A stretch of 33,368 nucleotides of DNA, taken from NCBI GenBank assembly GCA_009885845.1, contig VFJW01000072.1, positions 1-33,368 of the forward strand. The letters run 5' to 3'. The notes beneath the pieces are model-generated. The model saw only the letters and a list, made by a program, of their open reading frames with translations, made no database searches and was not told the DNA's origin. The DNA is from Geobacter sp. Its GTDB lineage: Bacteria > Desulfobacterota > Desulfuromonadia > Geobacterales > Pseudopelobacteraceae. A program made the translations under genes and the position numbers. Shown piece by piece: positions 23,209 to 30,978 of the stretch (the first letter of the stretch is position 1; every line of letters begins with the position of its first letter).

Positions 23209-24057
23209 TTAAAACTCCATCGGCATTGCTTTCAACTGTTTTGCAGTAAAGACCGGTCCATCCTTGCAGACGTAGACATTACCGACATTACAGCGGCCGC
23301 ATTTACCGAGACCGCACTTCATCCTGTTCTCAAGAGTCGTATAGACCTGTTCGTCGGTAAAACCGAGCTTCTCCAGCACCGGCAGGGTGAACTTGATCAT
23401 GATCGGCGGACCGCAGACCAGGGCGATCGTGCTCTCTGCTGAAGGCGCCGCTTCACCGAGAACCGTCGGCACGAAACCGACACTGCCGTCCCATCCGGGA
23501 CCGTTACCACCCGGATCAACCGTTTTAACGAGCCGCACATCGCTTCGTTCCTGCCATTCCTTGAGCTCGCGTTTATAGACCAGATCTGCCTCGGTTCTTG
23601 CTCCGTAGACAATCGTGATGTCGCCGAATTTGTCGCGCAGGTCGAGGCAGTTCCAGATCAGGGTTCGCAGCGGCGGCAGGGCGATCCCCCCGGCGACGAA
23701 GACCAGATTTTTCCCGTAGAACTCTTCAACAGGGTAGGAGTTGCCGTAGGGTCCACGGACTCCCATAGTATCCCCTACTTCGAGACGGCGCAGTTCTTCG
23801 GTCACCCTGCCCACTGAGCGGAAGCTGCATTCGATGTACCCTCCCCGGGTCGGCGACGAAGCGATGCAGAAGGTGGACTCACCAGCGCCGAAGGCCGAGT
23901 ATTCGGCAAACTGGCCGGCACGGAAGACGAAGTTTTCTTTTACTTTTTCGTCCTGAAAGACCAGCCGGAGGGTGCGCACGTCCGGGGTCTCGTCGATAAC
24001 TTCAGCGACAGTGGCCAGGTAGGGGAGGTAGATGTTCTTGTTGGTGTGATCACACAT
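23209..24057 (-). CDS. flxA: FlxA: FAD/NAD(H)-binding oxidoreductase subunit
   Basis: A 282-residue flavoprotein of the ferredoxin-NADP reductase type. FRAGQFAEYSAFGAGE and STFCIASSPT bind FAD, FVAGGIALPPLRTLIW begins the NAD-binding domain, VCGPPIMIKFT is the C-terminal NAD motif and CGLGKCGRCNVG with VCKDGPVF gives four cysteines for a [2Fe-2S] cluster. It is the proposed NADH entry point of the Flx-Hdr complex. NADH oxidation would drive reduction of ferredoxin and of a disulphide (in Desulfovibrio, linked to ethanol metabolism). It is the last gene of the minus-strand operon. No good ribosome binding site is visible before the ATG; the palindromic element at 24067-24164 lies immediately upstream. 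Confidence 0.9.
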   Translation of the reverse strand: MCDHTNKNIYLPYLATVAEVIDETPDVRTLRLVFQDEKVKENFVFRAGQFAEYSAFGAGESTFCIASSPTRGGYIECSFRSVGRVTEELRRLEVGDTMGVRGPYGNSYPVEEFYGKNLVFVAGGIALPPLRTLIWNCLDLRDKFGDITIVYGARTEADLVYKRELKEWQERSDVRLVKTVDPGGNGPGWDGSVGFVPTVLGEAAPSAESTIALVCGPPIMIKFTLPVLEKLGFTDEQVYTTLENRMKCGLGKCGRCNVGNVYVCKDGPVFTAKQLKAMPMEF

Positions 24058-24066
24058 GAGTTAACC

Positions 24067-24164
24067 CAATTTTGAATTTTGAATTTTGGATTATGAATTC
24101 GGAATAACTATTAAACAGATTCTGCTTTTGTGCAGTTCAATTCAACATTCAGAATTCAAAATTG
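24067..24164. repeat. Imperfect palindrome, CAAAATTC/GAATTTTG family, flxA-flxB gap
   Basis: The left arm is built from GAATTTTG/GGATTATG units (24067-24102) and the right arm from complementary CATTCAGAATTCAAAATTG units (about 24132-24164). The right arm overlaps the last codons and the stop of flxB. It is related to the element at 29953-30030. Confidence 0.7.
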
Positions 24165-25152
24165 TATCTATAATTGCCTTTATATCAATCCCGACCGGAC
24201 AGACTCGCACGCATCTGCCGCAGCCGCTGCAGAGGGTTTGGCCGAATTTATCGTCGTAGTATTTGAACTTGTGCATGATGCGGTTACGGTAGCGTTTTGG
24301 CTGCCCATCTCTCGGGTTGTGCCCCGAGGCATGGTGGGTGAATTTCCAGAAGCCGCAGGCATCCCAGTTCTTCCTTCGTGTGCCCGCTTTCTCGGTCCCT
24401 TCGTCAACGATGTCGAAACAGTGGCAGGCGGGGCAGACAAAAGCGCAGGCGCCACAGCCGACGCAGCGGGTGGCAATACCGTCCCAGAGCGGATCTTCGA
24501 AGTGTTCGTCGAGCCAGGCTTTGACCTTTTTCAGATCAATTTTTCCTGTCTCCGGCTGCGCCAGAGGGAGTGTTTTTGCTCCGCCGGTGTCACTGAACAG
24601 TTCTTTGTGGTTAGTGATCAGTTGCTCGCCCTTGTCACTATAGGTTTCGCAGACATAGCCGCCACCTACCAGCGGCGTCAGAAACAGATCACTCCCTTTG
24701 GTCTCGGCCGGAGAGAGACCAACGGCGGTGCAGAAACAGGCGTCATCTGCTGTTGTACAGGCAAGGCCGATAATTGTGGTTTTCCTTCTCCGCTCCAGAA
24801 AGAACTCATCCTTGTAGTCCCAGGAGAATACGGCATCAAGTACCGGTATGGCGGCAGCGTCACAGGGGCGCACTCCGACAAGAACGGTCTCGGGAAAGCG
24901 GACGGGGTCGATATCGGTGACCGTGACTTTCTGACCCTCTTTCTCGTAGGTCATGATGTCTTCGCAGACCGGAAAGAAAGCTTCTTTGGCAGAACGGCGA
25001 GGCAGCTGGCCGGTGTTCATGTCGGCAGAGCACGTGAGCGGTTCGTAGAGCGGGGTGCCTCCGTTCATGTGCGGGGCGACCACGCGGATGCCTTCCTTTA
25101 TCAGGGAATCGAGGAGGATGTTGAGGTTTTGTTGGGTAATCTGTTTTTGCAT
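24142..25152 (-). CDS. flxB: FlxB: 4Fe-4S electron-transfer subunit
   Basis: A 336-residue protein similar to the AsrA/hydrogenase beta-type iron-sulphur proteins. CVGCGACAFVCPACHC near 240 and CSGCGRCVRVCPVGIDI near 310 supply two [4Fe-4S] clusters, and the N-terminal half is a conserved non-cluster region (VVAPHMNGG, VGVRPCDAAA). It should pass electrons between FlxA and the FlxC/D-HdrA branch. The ATG at 25152 is chosen because the extra frame upstream is made of the repeat element; no ribosome binding site is visible there. The last six residues (ILNSEC) and the stop are encoded by a repeat arm, so the natural C-terminus seems to have been replaced. Confidence 0.88.
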   Translation of the reverse strand: MQKQITQQNLNILLDSLIKEGIRVVAPHMNGGTPLYEPLTCSADMNTGQLPRRSAKEAFFPVCEDIMTYEKEGQKVTVTDIDPVRFPETVLVGVRPCDAAAIPVLDAVFSWDYKDEFFLERRRKTTIIGLACTTADDACFCTAVGLSPAETKGSDLFLTPLVGGGYVCETYSDKGEQLITNHKELFSDTGGAKTLPLAQPETGKIDLKKVKAWLDEHFEDPLWDGIATRCVGCGACAFVCPACHCFDIVDEGTEKAGTRRKNWDACGFWKFTHHASGHNPRDGQPKRYRNRIMHKFKYYDDKFGQTLCSGCGRCVRVCPVGIDIKAIIDTILNSEC

Positions 25153-25166
25153 ATGGGGTCTCAATG

Positions 25167-25223
25167 GTAGGGGCAACCCCGAGTGGTTGCCCTTTTTGGG
25201 CGGCCACATGGGGCCGCCCCTAC
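25167..25223. repeat. Twin-hairpin palindrome, GTAGGGGC...GCCCCTAC, flxB-flxC gap
   Basis: Outer arms GTAGGGGC (25167-25174) and GCCCCTAC (25216-25223) enclose two hairpins: GGGCAACC/GGTTGCCC (25171-25178/25185-25192) and GGGCGGCC/GGCCGCCC (25198-25205/25212-25219). The inner and outer pairings compete in part. Similar GGGGCAACCCC elements occur between genes in many bacteria. Confidence 0.8.
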
Positions 25224-25229
25224 ACGTCG

Positions 25230-26150
25230 TTATTTTATAAAACTCTGGTCGTCCTTCTCGGTGAACATATTCAGCGGTCCCTTATCGAGCACTTCAAAGC
25301 CGGCTTCATGGTTGTACAGTTCTTTCAGCTCTTTGGCCATCTTGCGGTTGAGCAGATTCAGCGGGATATCCATGGGACAGACCCGTTCGCATTCGGCACA
25401 ACCGGCGCATCTACCGGCGAGGTGCATGGCGCGGACGATATGCCAGGCGGTGTTGCCGGCCGGCCGCGGGGTGGTATCAACCATCTGCGGTTTGTTACGG
25501 TCACAGAGACACTGTTCGCAGAAGCAGAAGGGGCAGACCTGACGGCAGGCATAACATTTGATGCATTTGGCAAACTGTTCTTTCCAGTATACCCAGCGCT
25601 CCGCCGGGGTTAAGGCTTCAAGACGGGCAATCTCGACCGCATATTTCCGTTCCAGTTCCGGAGTCACCAGAGTTTCAGCCGGTACGAAGTCGCAGCCGGT
25701 CGGCAGATGGGCATCACATTCCGTACATTTGGGGGCGATACTGTCGCCGGTCAGTTCCTGATCAGGACACACCGTTGAGGCCAGTACTCCGGCACAGGGG
25801 ACGCCGATCAGGTAGAGTTCTTCGCGTTTGAGCTGGGATTCGCCCATCAGACCGGAGAGGGCTTTCAGGTCGCACCCTTTAACAACAATGCCGATCTTCC
25901 CGTTCTTCGGGATATCTTTCTTGGCTTTGGTGAGATAGACGGCCAGGTTGTTGACGCAGGCCGGCGTAAAAATCAGTTTAACGGAATCAGCAGCGTCAGT
26001 AATGATAATCGGTTGGGCAGAACCTTTACGGCGGGCCGCGGCGTAACCGACAATGGCCGTGACCTCCCCTTCGGCGAGGATGCGATGGGCCTCTGCCTGG
26101 ATCGCTTCGGTGATGGCGGCGTAGATTGATGTGTCGATTGGTTGAGTCAT
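25230..26150 (-). CDS. flxC: FlxC: FrhB-like iron-sulphur subunit
   Basis: A 306-residue protein. The N-terminal half resembles the FrhB/coenzyme F420-hydrogenase beta family (VVKGCDLKALSGLMGESQLK, YLIGVPCAGV, then CTECDAHLPTGCDF). The C-terminal half carries CIKCYACRQVCPFCFCEQC near 193 and CAGCAECERVCPMDI near 245, two or more [4Fe-4S] clusters in a Cys-rich layout. It probably works with FlxB as the electron wire from FlxA toward FlxD and HdrA. The start at 26150 is an ATG without a strong site. A CACGGAGG palindrome follows upstream and the twin-hairpin element lies just after the stop. Confidence 0.85.
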   Translation of the reverse strand: MTQPIDTSIYAAITEAIQAEAHRILAEGEVTAIVGYAAARRKGSAQPIIITDAADSVKLIFTPACVNNLAVYLTKAKKDIPKNGKIGIVVKGCDLKALSGLMGESQLKREELYLIGVPCAGVLASTVCPDQELTGDSIAPKCTECDAHLPTGCDFVPAETLVTPELERKYAVEIARLEALTPAERWVYWKEQFAKCIKCYACRQVCPFCFCEQCLCDRNKPQMVDTTPRPAGNTAWHIVRAMHLAGRCAGCAECERVCPMDIPLNLLNRKMAKELKELYNHEAGFEVLDKGPLNMFTEKDDQSFIK

Positions 26151-26160
26151 AAAATCTTTT

Positions 26161-26286
26161 CACCACGGAGGCACGGAGAAAACCAAAACTTTTTAAGGAG
26201 AAAACAAGAGCTAACATTCTCTTTGCTTTTATCTTTCCCTGCGATTTTTGTCTTTGACCCTCTCCGTGCCTCCGTGTCTCCGTGGT
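26161..26286. repeat. Imperfect palindrome, CACGGAGG family, flxC-flxD gap
   Basis: CCACGGAGGCACGGAGA (from 26163) is complementary to CCGTGCCTCCGTGTCTCCG-type sequence at 26261-26286, with an AT-rich middle of about 80 bases. It is the same family as the element at 7121-7258 and lies almost entirely between the two genes. Confidence 0.8.
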
Positions 26287-26294
26287 AAATGCCT

Positions 26295-26792
26295 TTAGAT
26301 TGAGTTATACGCTTCCTGCAATTCCGGTGTGTTGATGGCGCCGGACCACTGCTCTTCCATGGCCAGTTCTTTAAACTCGGTCATCGGTCCCATGCTTCTT
26401 ACTTTTTCCGTCAGGTCGGTAACGACTTCGACCCATTTGCCCCCCTCGGCGGCCGATACCCAGGAGAACTGCAGGCGGTTCAGGTCGACTCCGACGAATT
26501 CAAGCAGCTTGCGGAAGACGGCAAATCTCCTCCGGGCGTGGAAGTTGCCGGCGATGTAGTGGCAGTCGCCCGGATGGCACCCGGATACCAGGACCCCATC
26601 GGCACCCTGCTGGAAGGCTTTCAGGATGAAAACCGGGTCGATGCGGCCGGTACAGGGAAACTTGAGGACCCGCACGTTGGAGGGGTACTGCATGCGACTG
26701 GTTCCGGCCAGGTCAGCTCCGGCGTAGGTGCACCAGGTGCAGACGAAGGCGATTATTTTTGGTTCGAAAGTATTCTGTTTAGTCGGTTGCAT
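26295..26792 (-). CDS. flxD: FlxD: MvhD-like [2Fe-2S] linker subunit
   Basis: A 165-residue MvhD family protein. IIAFVCTWCTYAGADLAGTS, FPCTGRIDPVFILKAF and GCHPGDCHY carry the conserved cysteines that hold a [2Fe-2S] cluster. In methanogens MvhD links hydrogenase to HdrA; here FlxD should link FlxABC to HdrA. I take the ATG at 26792, from which the usual short N-terminus follows; a GTG at 26822 would add ten residues. GAGGAG lies 12 bases upstream, a rather distant site. It is placed between hdrA and flxC in the operon, which matches the expected contacts. Confidence 0.9.
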   Translation of the reverse strand: MQPTKQNTFEPKIIAFVCTWCTYAGADLAGTSRMQYPSNVRVLKFPCTGRIDPVFILKAFQQGADGVLVSGCHPGDCHYIAGNFHARRRFAVFRKLLEFVGVDLNRLQFSWVSAAEGGKWVEVVTDLTEKVRSMGPMTEFKELAMEEQWSGAINTPELQEAYNSI

Positions 26793-26825
26793 GTGTAGTT
26801 CCAACTCCTCGGTTCTCTGCACCAG

Positions 26826-26909
26826 GATTAAGATTGAGGTTAAGGTTGAGAAAAGGCGGGAGAGGCAGGTTTTTGGTTCTTACTCAACCTCAACCTTGAC
26901 CTCAATCTG
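26826..26909. repeat. Imperfect palindrome, TTGAGGTTAAG family, flxD-hdrA gap
   Basis: AGATTGAGGTTAAGGTTGAG (26831-26850) is complementary to the right arm at 26890-26909 with one mismatch in 20 bases, around a 39-base loop. It is related to the element at 28924-29054. Confidence 0.8.
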
Positions 26910-26912
26910 CCT

Positions 26913-28910
26913 TTACAACGCTTCTATCATGGCAATAACCTGTTCATCGGTGTAGCCATCCAGCTCGACACTCTTCGACGGGCAGGTGGCCTGGCAGGTG
27001 CCGCAGCCGGCGCAGACACCGGGGTTTACGAAGGCAACTGTCTTGATCAAATTCCCCTGACGGTCTCTGATTTCCTTTTCTTCGACGGCACCGTAGGCAC
27101 AGACCTTTTTACAGGCGAAGCAGCCGACACAGCCTGATTCCTTGACCCGGGCGACGATCGGTTCCCGTTCAAGCTGGTCTTTGGAGAAGAGGGTCATGAC
27201 TTTGGCGGCGGCGGCTGATGCCTGGGAAACGGTTTCCGGAATGTCTTTTGGCCCCTGGCAGGCACCGGCGAGGTAGATACCGGCGGTGGCGCATTCTACT
27301 GGGCGCAGCTTGGCATGCGCCTCGGAGTAGAAGTTGTATTTGTCATAGGAGATACCGAGCTTCTGGGCGAGCAGTTCGGCGCCCTTCTGCGGCTGTATGG
27401 CGGTGGCGAGGACGACCATGTCGGCTTCGATTTCGACCTGGACGCCAACGGCGATGTCACTCCCCATGACGACGATTTTGTCTCCTTTCTGGTAGAGACG
27501 GGAGACCATGCCGCGAATGTAGACCGCTTCTTCTTCCTCGATGGACCGTCGCCAGAATTCGTCGTAGCTTTTGCCGGGGGTACGAGCGTCCATGAAGAAT
27601 ACGTAGGCCTGGCCGTCGTGAACTTTGTGGTGGTAGAGCATGGTGTGTTTGGCGGTGTACATGCAGCAGACTTTGGAGCAGTAGGAGATCCCCTTCTCCC
27701 GTGCCCGTGAGCCGATGCACTGGATGAAGACTATCTGCTTCGGCTCCTTGCCGTCGGAGGGGCGCAGGATTTTGCCGCCGGTGGGGCCGGATGCGCTTGC
27801 CAGTCTTTCGAAGGTCATGCCGTCGATGACGTCGGGGATTTTGCCGTGACCGAATTCGCCGTACCCTTTGATGGGGGAGCCTTTCGGTTTTTCATCGATG
27901 GTGTAGAGGTCGAAACCGGTGGCAACGACGATAGCGCCGACCGGTTCGACGACAAGTTGATCCTGCTGTTCAAAGTCGACGGCACCGGGGCCGCAGACTT
28001 TCTGGCAGACGCCGCATTTGCCGGTTTTGTACCAGGTGCAGTTATCACGGTCGATGACCGGGGTGTTCGGGACGGCCTGCGGGAAGGGGACGTAGATAGC
28101 GGTACGCATGCCGATGTTCTGGTCGAATTTGTTGGGAATCTTTTTCTGCGGGCATTTGGTCATGCAGACGCCGCAACCGGTGCATCTGTCTTCATCGACG
28201 GAGCGGGCTTTCTTTTTTATCGTGACCTGAAAGTTGCCGATGTATCCTTCGACCAGTTCTATTTCAGAGTACGTGTAAAGTTTGATCTTGGGGTGATTGG
28301 CGACGTCAACCATTTTGGGGGTCATAATGCACTGGGAGCAGTCGAGGGTCGGGAATGTTTCCGAGAGCTGGGCCATGTGCCCGCCGATGGAGGGCTCCCG
28401 TTCGACAAGGACGACTTCGTGACCGCAGTCGGCGATGTCCAGTGCCGCCTGGATGCCGGCGATACCGCCGCCAATGACGAGTGAGCGCTTGGTTACCGGT
28501 ACGGTGATGGTGGGGAGGACACGGTTTTTCTTGACGCGCTCGACCATCATGCCGACAATTTCGGTGGCTTTTACTGTGGCTTCTTCTTTGTTCTCATGGA
28601 CCCAGGAACAGTGTTCGCGGATATTTGCCATTTCGCAGAGGTAGGGGTTCAAACCGGCTGCTTCGACGGCTTTGCGGAAGGTTTTCTCATGCATGCGAGG
28701 GCTGCAGGCGGCAACAACGATATGGGTAAGTTTCTGTTCCTGGATGGCATTTTTAAGGAGGTTCTGGCCGGGGTCGGAACACATGTATTTATAGTCGGTA
28801 GAGAACGAAACTCCAGGCATCTTGCCGACTTCTGCTGCCACCCGTTCGACATCGACGGTTCTCGATATGTTTTCGCCGCAATGGCAGATGAATACGCCTA
28901 TTCTTGACAT
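26913..28910 (-). CDS. hdrA: HdrA: flavin-containing heterodisulfide reductase subunit
   Basis: A 665-residue flavo-iron-sulphur protein, the expected site of electron bifurcation. The N-terminus (GVFICHCGENIS) is the HdrA start domain, GGGIAGIQAALDIADCGHEV near 150 binds FAD and TLDCSQCIMTPKM near 190 is the Cys-rich HdrA signature. Ferredoxin-like clusters are at CTGCGVCMTKCP (about 242), CTWYKTGKCGVCQKVCGPG (about 293), CVGCFACKKVCAYGAV (about 605) and CAGCGTCQATCP (about 640). The length is normal for the full form. It receives electrons from FlxD and sends them to HdrBC and to ferredoxin. GGAAG seven bases before the ATG is a good site. Confidence 0.95.
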   Translation of the reverse strand: MSRIGVFICHCGENISRTVDVERVAAEVGKMPGVSFSTDYKYMCSDPGQNLLKNAIQEQKLTHIVVAACSPRMHEKTFRKAVEAAGLNPYLCEMANIREHCSWVHENKEEATVKATEIVGMMVERVKKNRVLPTITVPVTKRSLVIGGGIAGIQAALDIADCGHEVVLVEREPSIGGHMAQLSETFPTLDCSQCIMTPKMVDVANHPKIKLYTYSEIELVEGYIGNFQVTIKKKARSVDEDRCTGCGVCMTKCPQKKIPNKFDQNIGMRTAIYVPFPQAVPNTPVIDRDNCTWYKTGKCGVCQKVCGPGAVDFEQQDQLVVEPVGAIVVATGFDLYTIDEKPKGSPIKGYGEFGHGKIPDVIDGMTFERLASASGPTGGKILRPSDGKEPKQIVFIQCIGSRAREKGISYCSKVCCMYTAKHTMLYHHKVHDGQAYVFFMDARTPGKSYDEFWRRSIEEEEAVYIRGMVSRLYQKGDKIVVMGSDIAVGVQVEIEADMVVLATAIQPQKGAELLAQKLGISYDKYNFYSEAHAKLRPVECATAGIYLAGACQGPKDIPETVSQASAAAAKVMTLFSKDQLEREPIVARVKESGCVGCFACKKVCAYGAVEEKEIRDRQGNLIKTVAFVNPGVCAGCGTCQATCPSKSVELDGYTDEQVIAMIEAL

Positions 28911-28923
28911 TGTTAACTTCCTT

Positions 28924-29054
28924 CAGATTGAGGTTAAGATTGAGATCAAGGAGAAACTATTCCTTCAGGTTGAGGCTAAGATTGGGTCAAGGAGAATCGA
29001 AGTACTCTTTCGGTTTTCTCAGCCTTAACCTTAACCTTAACCTCAGTCTTAACC
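28924..29054. repeat. Imperfect palindrome with repeated TTGAGGTTAAG units, hdrA-hdrB gap
   Basis: Two direct copies on the left (from 28924 and from 28966, GATTGAGGTTAAGATTG and GTTGAGGCTAAGATTGG) face a right arm of tandem CCTTAA units (29019-29056, CCTTAACCTTAACCTTAACC). The right arm runs up to the stop codon of hdrB. The tandem part resembles the arm at 26883-26909. Confidence 0.75.
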
Positions 29055-29936
29055 TTATAAAAGATTCTTTTCCCGCAACAGCGGCGTCGGATTGACTATC
29101 ATGGCGTCCATTCCGAGCTTGTCGGAGCCAAGTCCGACGGAGAGCCCGACCAGTTGAGTCAGGTAGAAGACCGGCAGACCATACTGTACGTTGTAGACCC
29201 CTTCGATCTCTTTCTGGCGAATGTCGAGGTTGCCGTGGCACAAGGGGCATCCGACCATTATGCAGTCGGCGCCGGCGGCTTTGGCGGAGTCGAGAACGGC
29301 GCCCGTGAGCTGAATGACAACACCGGGGCGCGACAGAGTAAAGTTGGCGCCGCAGCATTCCATGCGGTGGGTCCAGGGGACGGTGGTTGCGCCAACAGCT
29401 TCAATGACCTTTTCCATGATAGTAGGGGCTTCGACGCAGTCGAGGTTGGGAACATCGGTGGGACGCGTCAGCAGACAGCCGTAGTAGCAGGCGACCTTGA
29501 GACCGGTGAGCGGCTTGTTGACGGCAGCGGCCAGGCGCTCTAATCCAAAGTCTTTTGCAAGTATTTCCAGCAGGTGCTTGACGTTACCGTCCAGTTTGAG
29601 CGGTGCGTCAAGAGCTTTTTCAACCTGTTTCCGCTTGACGGCACTTTCACCAAGTACATGCTGGGCAGTCTTGAGGCGAGAGAAGCAGGCGGCGCAGGCG
29701 ACAGCGACGTCTCCTTCAATCTGGTCGGCCAATTCCAGGTTTTTTGCGCACAGCGACAGCGAGAGCAGCTCGTCGACGTTGTGGGCGGGGGTAGCGCCGC
29801 AGCAGAACCAGTCCGGAATTTCGGTCAGCTGTATATTGAGAGCTTTGAACAGTTCCCGGGTTGAGAGGTCATATTCACCGGCGGAGGCATGCAGTGAGCA
29901 GCCGGGATAATATGAGTAATTCAGTGGTTTTTCCAT
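29055..29936 (-). CDS. hdrB: HdrB: heterodisulfide reductase catalytic subunit
   Basis: A 293-residue protein with two CCG domains, the hallmark of HdrB. The first set is YPGCSLHASA, WFCCGATPAH and CAACFSRL; the second is CYYGCLLTRP, MECCGANFT and CPLCHGNLD. These cysteines hold the two non-cubane [4Fe-4S] clusters that reduce a disulphide (CoM-S-S-CoB in methanogens; in bacteria another thiol pair, probably DsrC-like or unknown). All CCG cysteines appear present. The ATG has GAGAAGG 7 bases upstream. It lies between hdrC and hdrA in the order C-B-A, with repeat elements in both flanking gaps. Confidence 0.95.
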   Translation of the reverse strand: MEKPLNYSYYPGCSLHASAGEYDLSTRELFKALNIQLTEIPDWFCCGATPAHNVDELLSLSLCAKNLELADQIEGDVAVACAACFSRLKTAQHVLGESAVKRKQVEKALDAPLKLDGNVKHLLEILAKDFGLERLAAAVNKPLTGLKVACYYGCLLTRPTDVPNLDCVEAPTIMEKVIEAVGATTVPWTHRMECCGANFTLSRPGVVIQLTGAVLDSAKAAGADCIMVGCPLCHGNLDIRQKEIEGVYNVQYGLPVFYLTQLVGLSVGLGSDKLGMDAMIVNPTPLLREKNLL

Positions 29937-29952
29937 GTATATGCCTTCTCAT

Positions 29953-30030
29953 CAATTTTGGATTTTGGATTTTGAATGTTGGATTGAAAGGCCTTTAAAT
30001 TCAAAATCCAAAATCCAAAATTCAAAATTG
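29953..30030. repeat. 78-bp loopless palindrome, CAATTTTGGATTTTGG family, hdrB-hdrC gap
   Basis: The left arm (29953-29991) and right arm (29992-30030) are reverse complements at 34 of 39 positions, meeting at a central GGCC with no loop. Each arm consists of near-tandem GGATTTT/GAATTTT units. It fills nearly the entire 97-base gap. Confidence 0.9.
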
Positions 30031-30033
30031 CTT

Positions 30034-30618
30034 TTAAAGTGCTTCGCCGTTTTTTCGCATCGCTTCGATGCGGCTGAAGATCTTCTCGATTTCACTCATA
30101 TTCTTGTTCTTGCTGTGGAACATTTTCAGTTTGCCTTTGGCGAGCAGCTTGGGACCGAGCATGAGGTCTTTGAGGAACTGGCCGGATTTGACGTTAAAAA
30201 CGGCGGCAAGGCGCATTTCGTATTGACGGCCGTAGGTGCGGATGTTCTGCAGGAAGAGCTTGTTGGCCAGTTGGACGTAGCTTTCCTTGGAAGCGCCTTC
30301 GGCGTCCCAGGAGAGTTTGCGCAGTGCGTCCATGATTGAGGCCAGATGGACTTTGTTAGGACAGCGGGTGGAGCAGGTTTCGCACGAAGCGCAGTACCAG
30401 ATGGAGCGGCCGGCAAGGATACGCTGCCACTGACCTAATTGCAGAAGGCGCACGACGCGATTTGGCGGATGTTCCATGAAGGTGGCCATAGGGCAGCCGG
30501 CGGAGCATTTTCCGCACTGAAAACAACGACGGACGGAAGTACCGGAAAGGGCCTCGACTTTACGCACAAAGTCAACGTCCATCGTCTCCTGCGAGATGAT
30601 CATTTTTTTCTTTTTCAC
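30034..30618 (-). CDS. hdrC: HdrC: iron-sulphur subunit of heterodisulfide reductase
   Basis: A 194-residue soluble protein with two [4Fe-4S] motifs, RRCFQCGKCSAGCPMA near 31 and YCASCETCSTRCPNKV near 75, as usual for HdrC, and a longer helical C-terminus (about 95-194). It carries electrons from HdrA to HdrB. It is the first gene of the seven-gene minus-strand operon. The start may be the GTG at 30618 (weak GGAC upstream) or the ATG at 30603; neither has a good ribosome binding site, which is odd for a leading operon gene. I keep the longer form. Confidence 0.93.
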   Translation of the reverse strand: MKKKKMIISQETMDVDFVRKVEALSGTSVRRCFQCGKCSAGCPMATFMEHPPNRVVRLLQLGQWQRILAGRSIWYCASCETCSTRCPNKVHLASIMDALRKLSWDAEGASKESYVQLANKLFLQNIRTYGRQYEMRLAAVFNVKSGQFLKDLMLGPKLLAKGKLKMFHSKNKNMSEIEKIFSRIEAMRKNGEAL

Positions 30619-30978
30619 GGGGCGTCCATTTAGTTAAAATAAAATTTAGCGAGCCGAAACTGATAGTAGAATGGCAGACTCTGTTTATAACAAACTCATA
30701 GTACGTCGCTTATTTTGTTATTCTCTACACAAATGATATGAAAAATGCAAGTCAATACTTGTAGTGAATATTTTTTTAGGAAAAATTAAAAGCTGTCATA
30801 CCAATACACCAAGACGACTTCAGCCTATATTAGAGCGGAACTCAGTAACTAATTCCATATCTAAATCAATTGCTGCAGTTAAGGCGACGAGGGTTGAGGC
30901 AACATACGCATACAAGCAGCATATTGGGGAGCCAACGAAGAGGGTGTTTTGATCTGGAATTGGAATACGTTATACTTA
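30619..30978. other. Intergenic region upstream of the hdr-flx operon
   Basis: This 360-base gap should contain the promoter of hdrC. On the minus strand a TTGACT lies at 30755-30750, inside the small palindrome CAAGTCAATACTTG (30748-30761), but I find no good -10 box at 16-18 bases. An open frame of 62 codons (30764-30952, plus) has no ribosome binding site or recognised pattern and I do not call it a gene. I see no RNA gene here. Confidence 0.5.

Noticed and set aside
24130-25170. 346-codon open frame on the plus strand opposite flxB
   Set aside because: It is antisense to a gene with two clear [4Fe-4S] motifs, starts within a repeat arm and has no ribosome binding site or recognisable domain. 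It is a shadow of a GC-rich gene.
27846-28484. 212-codon open frame on the plus strand opposite hdrA
   Set aside because: It is antisense to the Cys-rich centre of hdrA, and its Asp/Gly/Val-rich translation is typical of a complementary frame.
30764-30952. 62-codon open frame upstream of hdrC
   Set aside because: No ribosome binding site, no conserved motif, and it lies in the AT-rich region likely to hold the hdr promoter.
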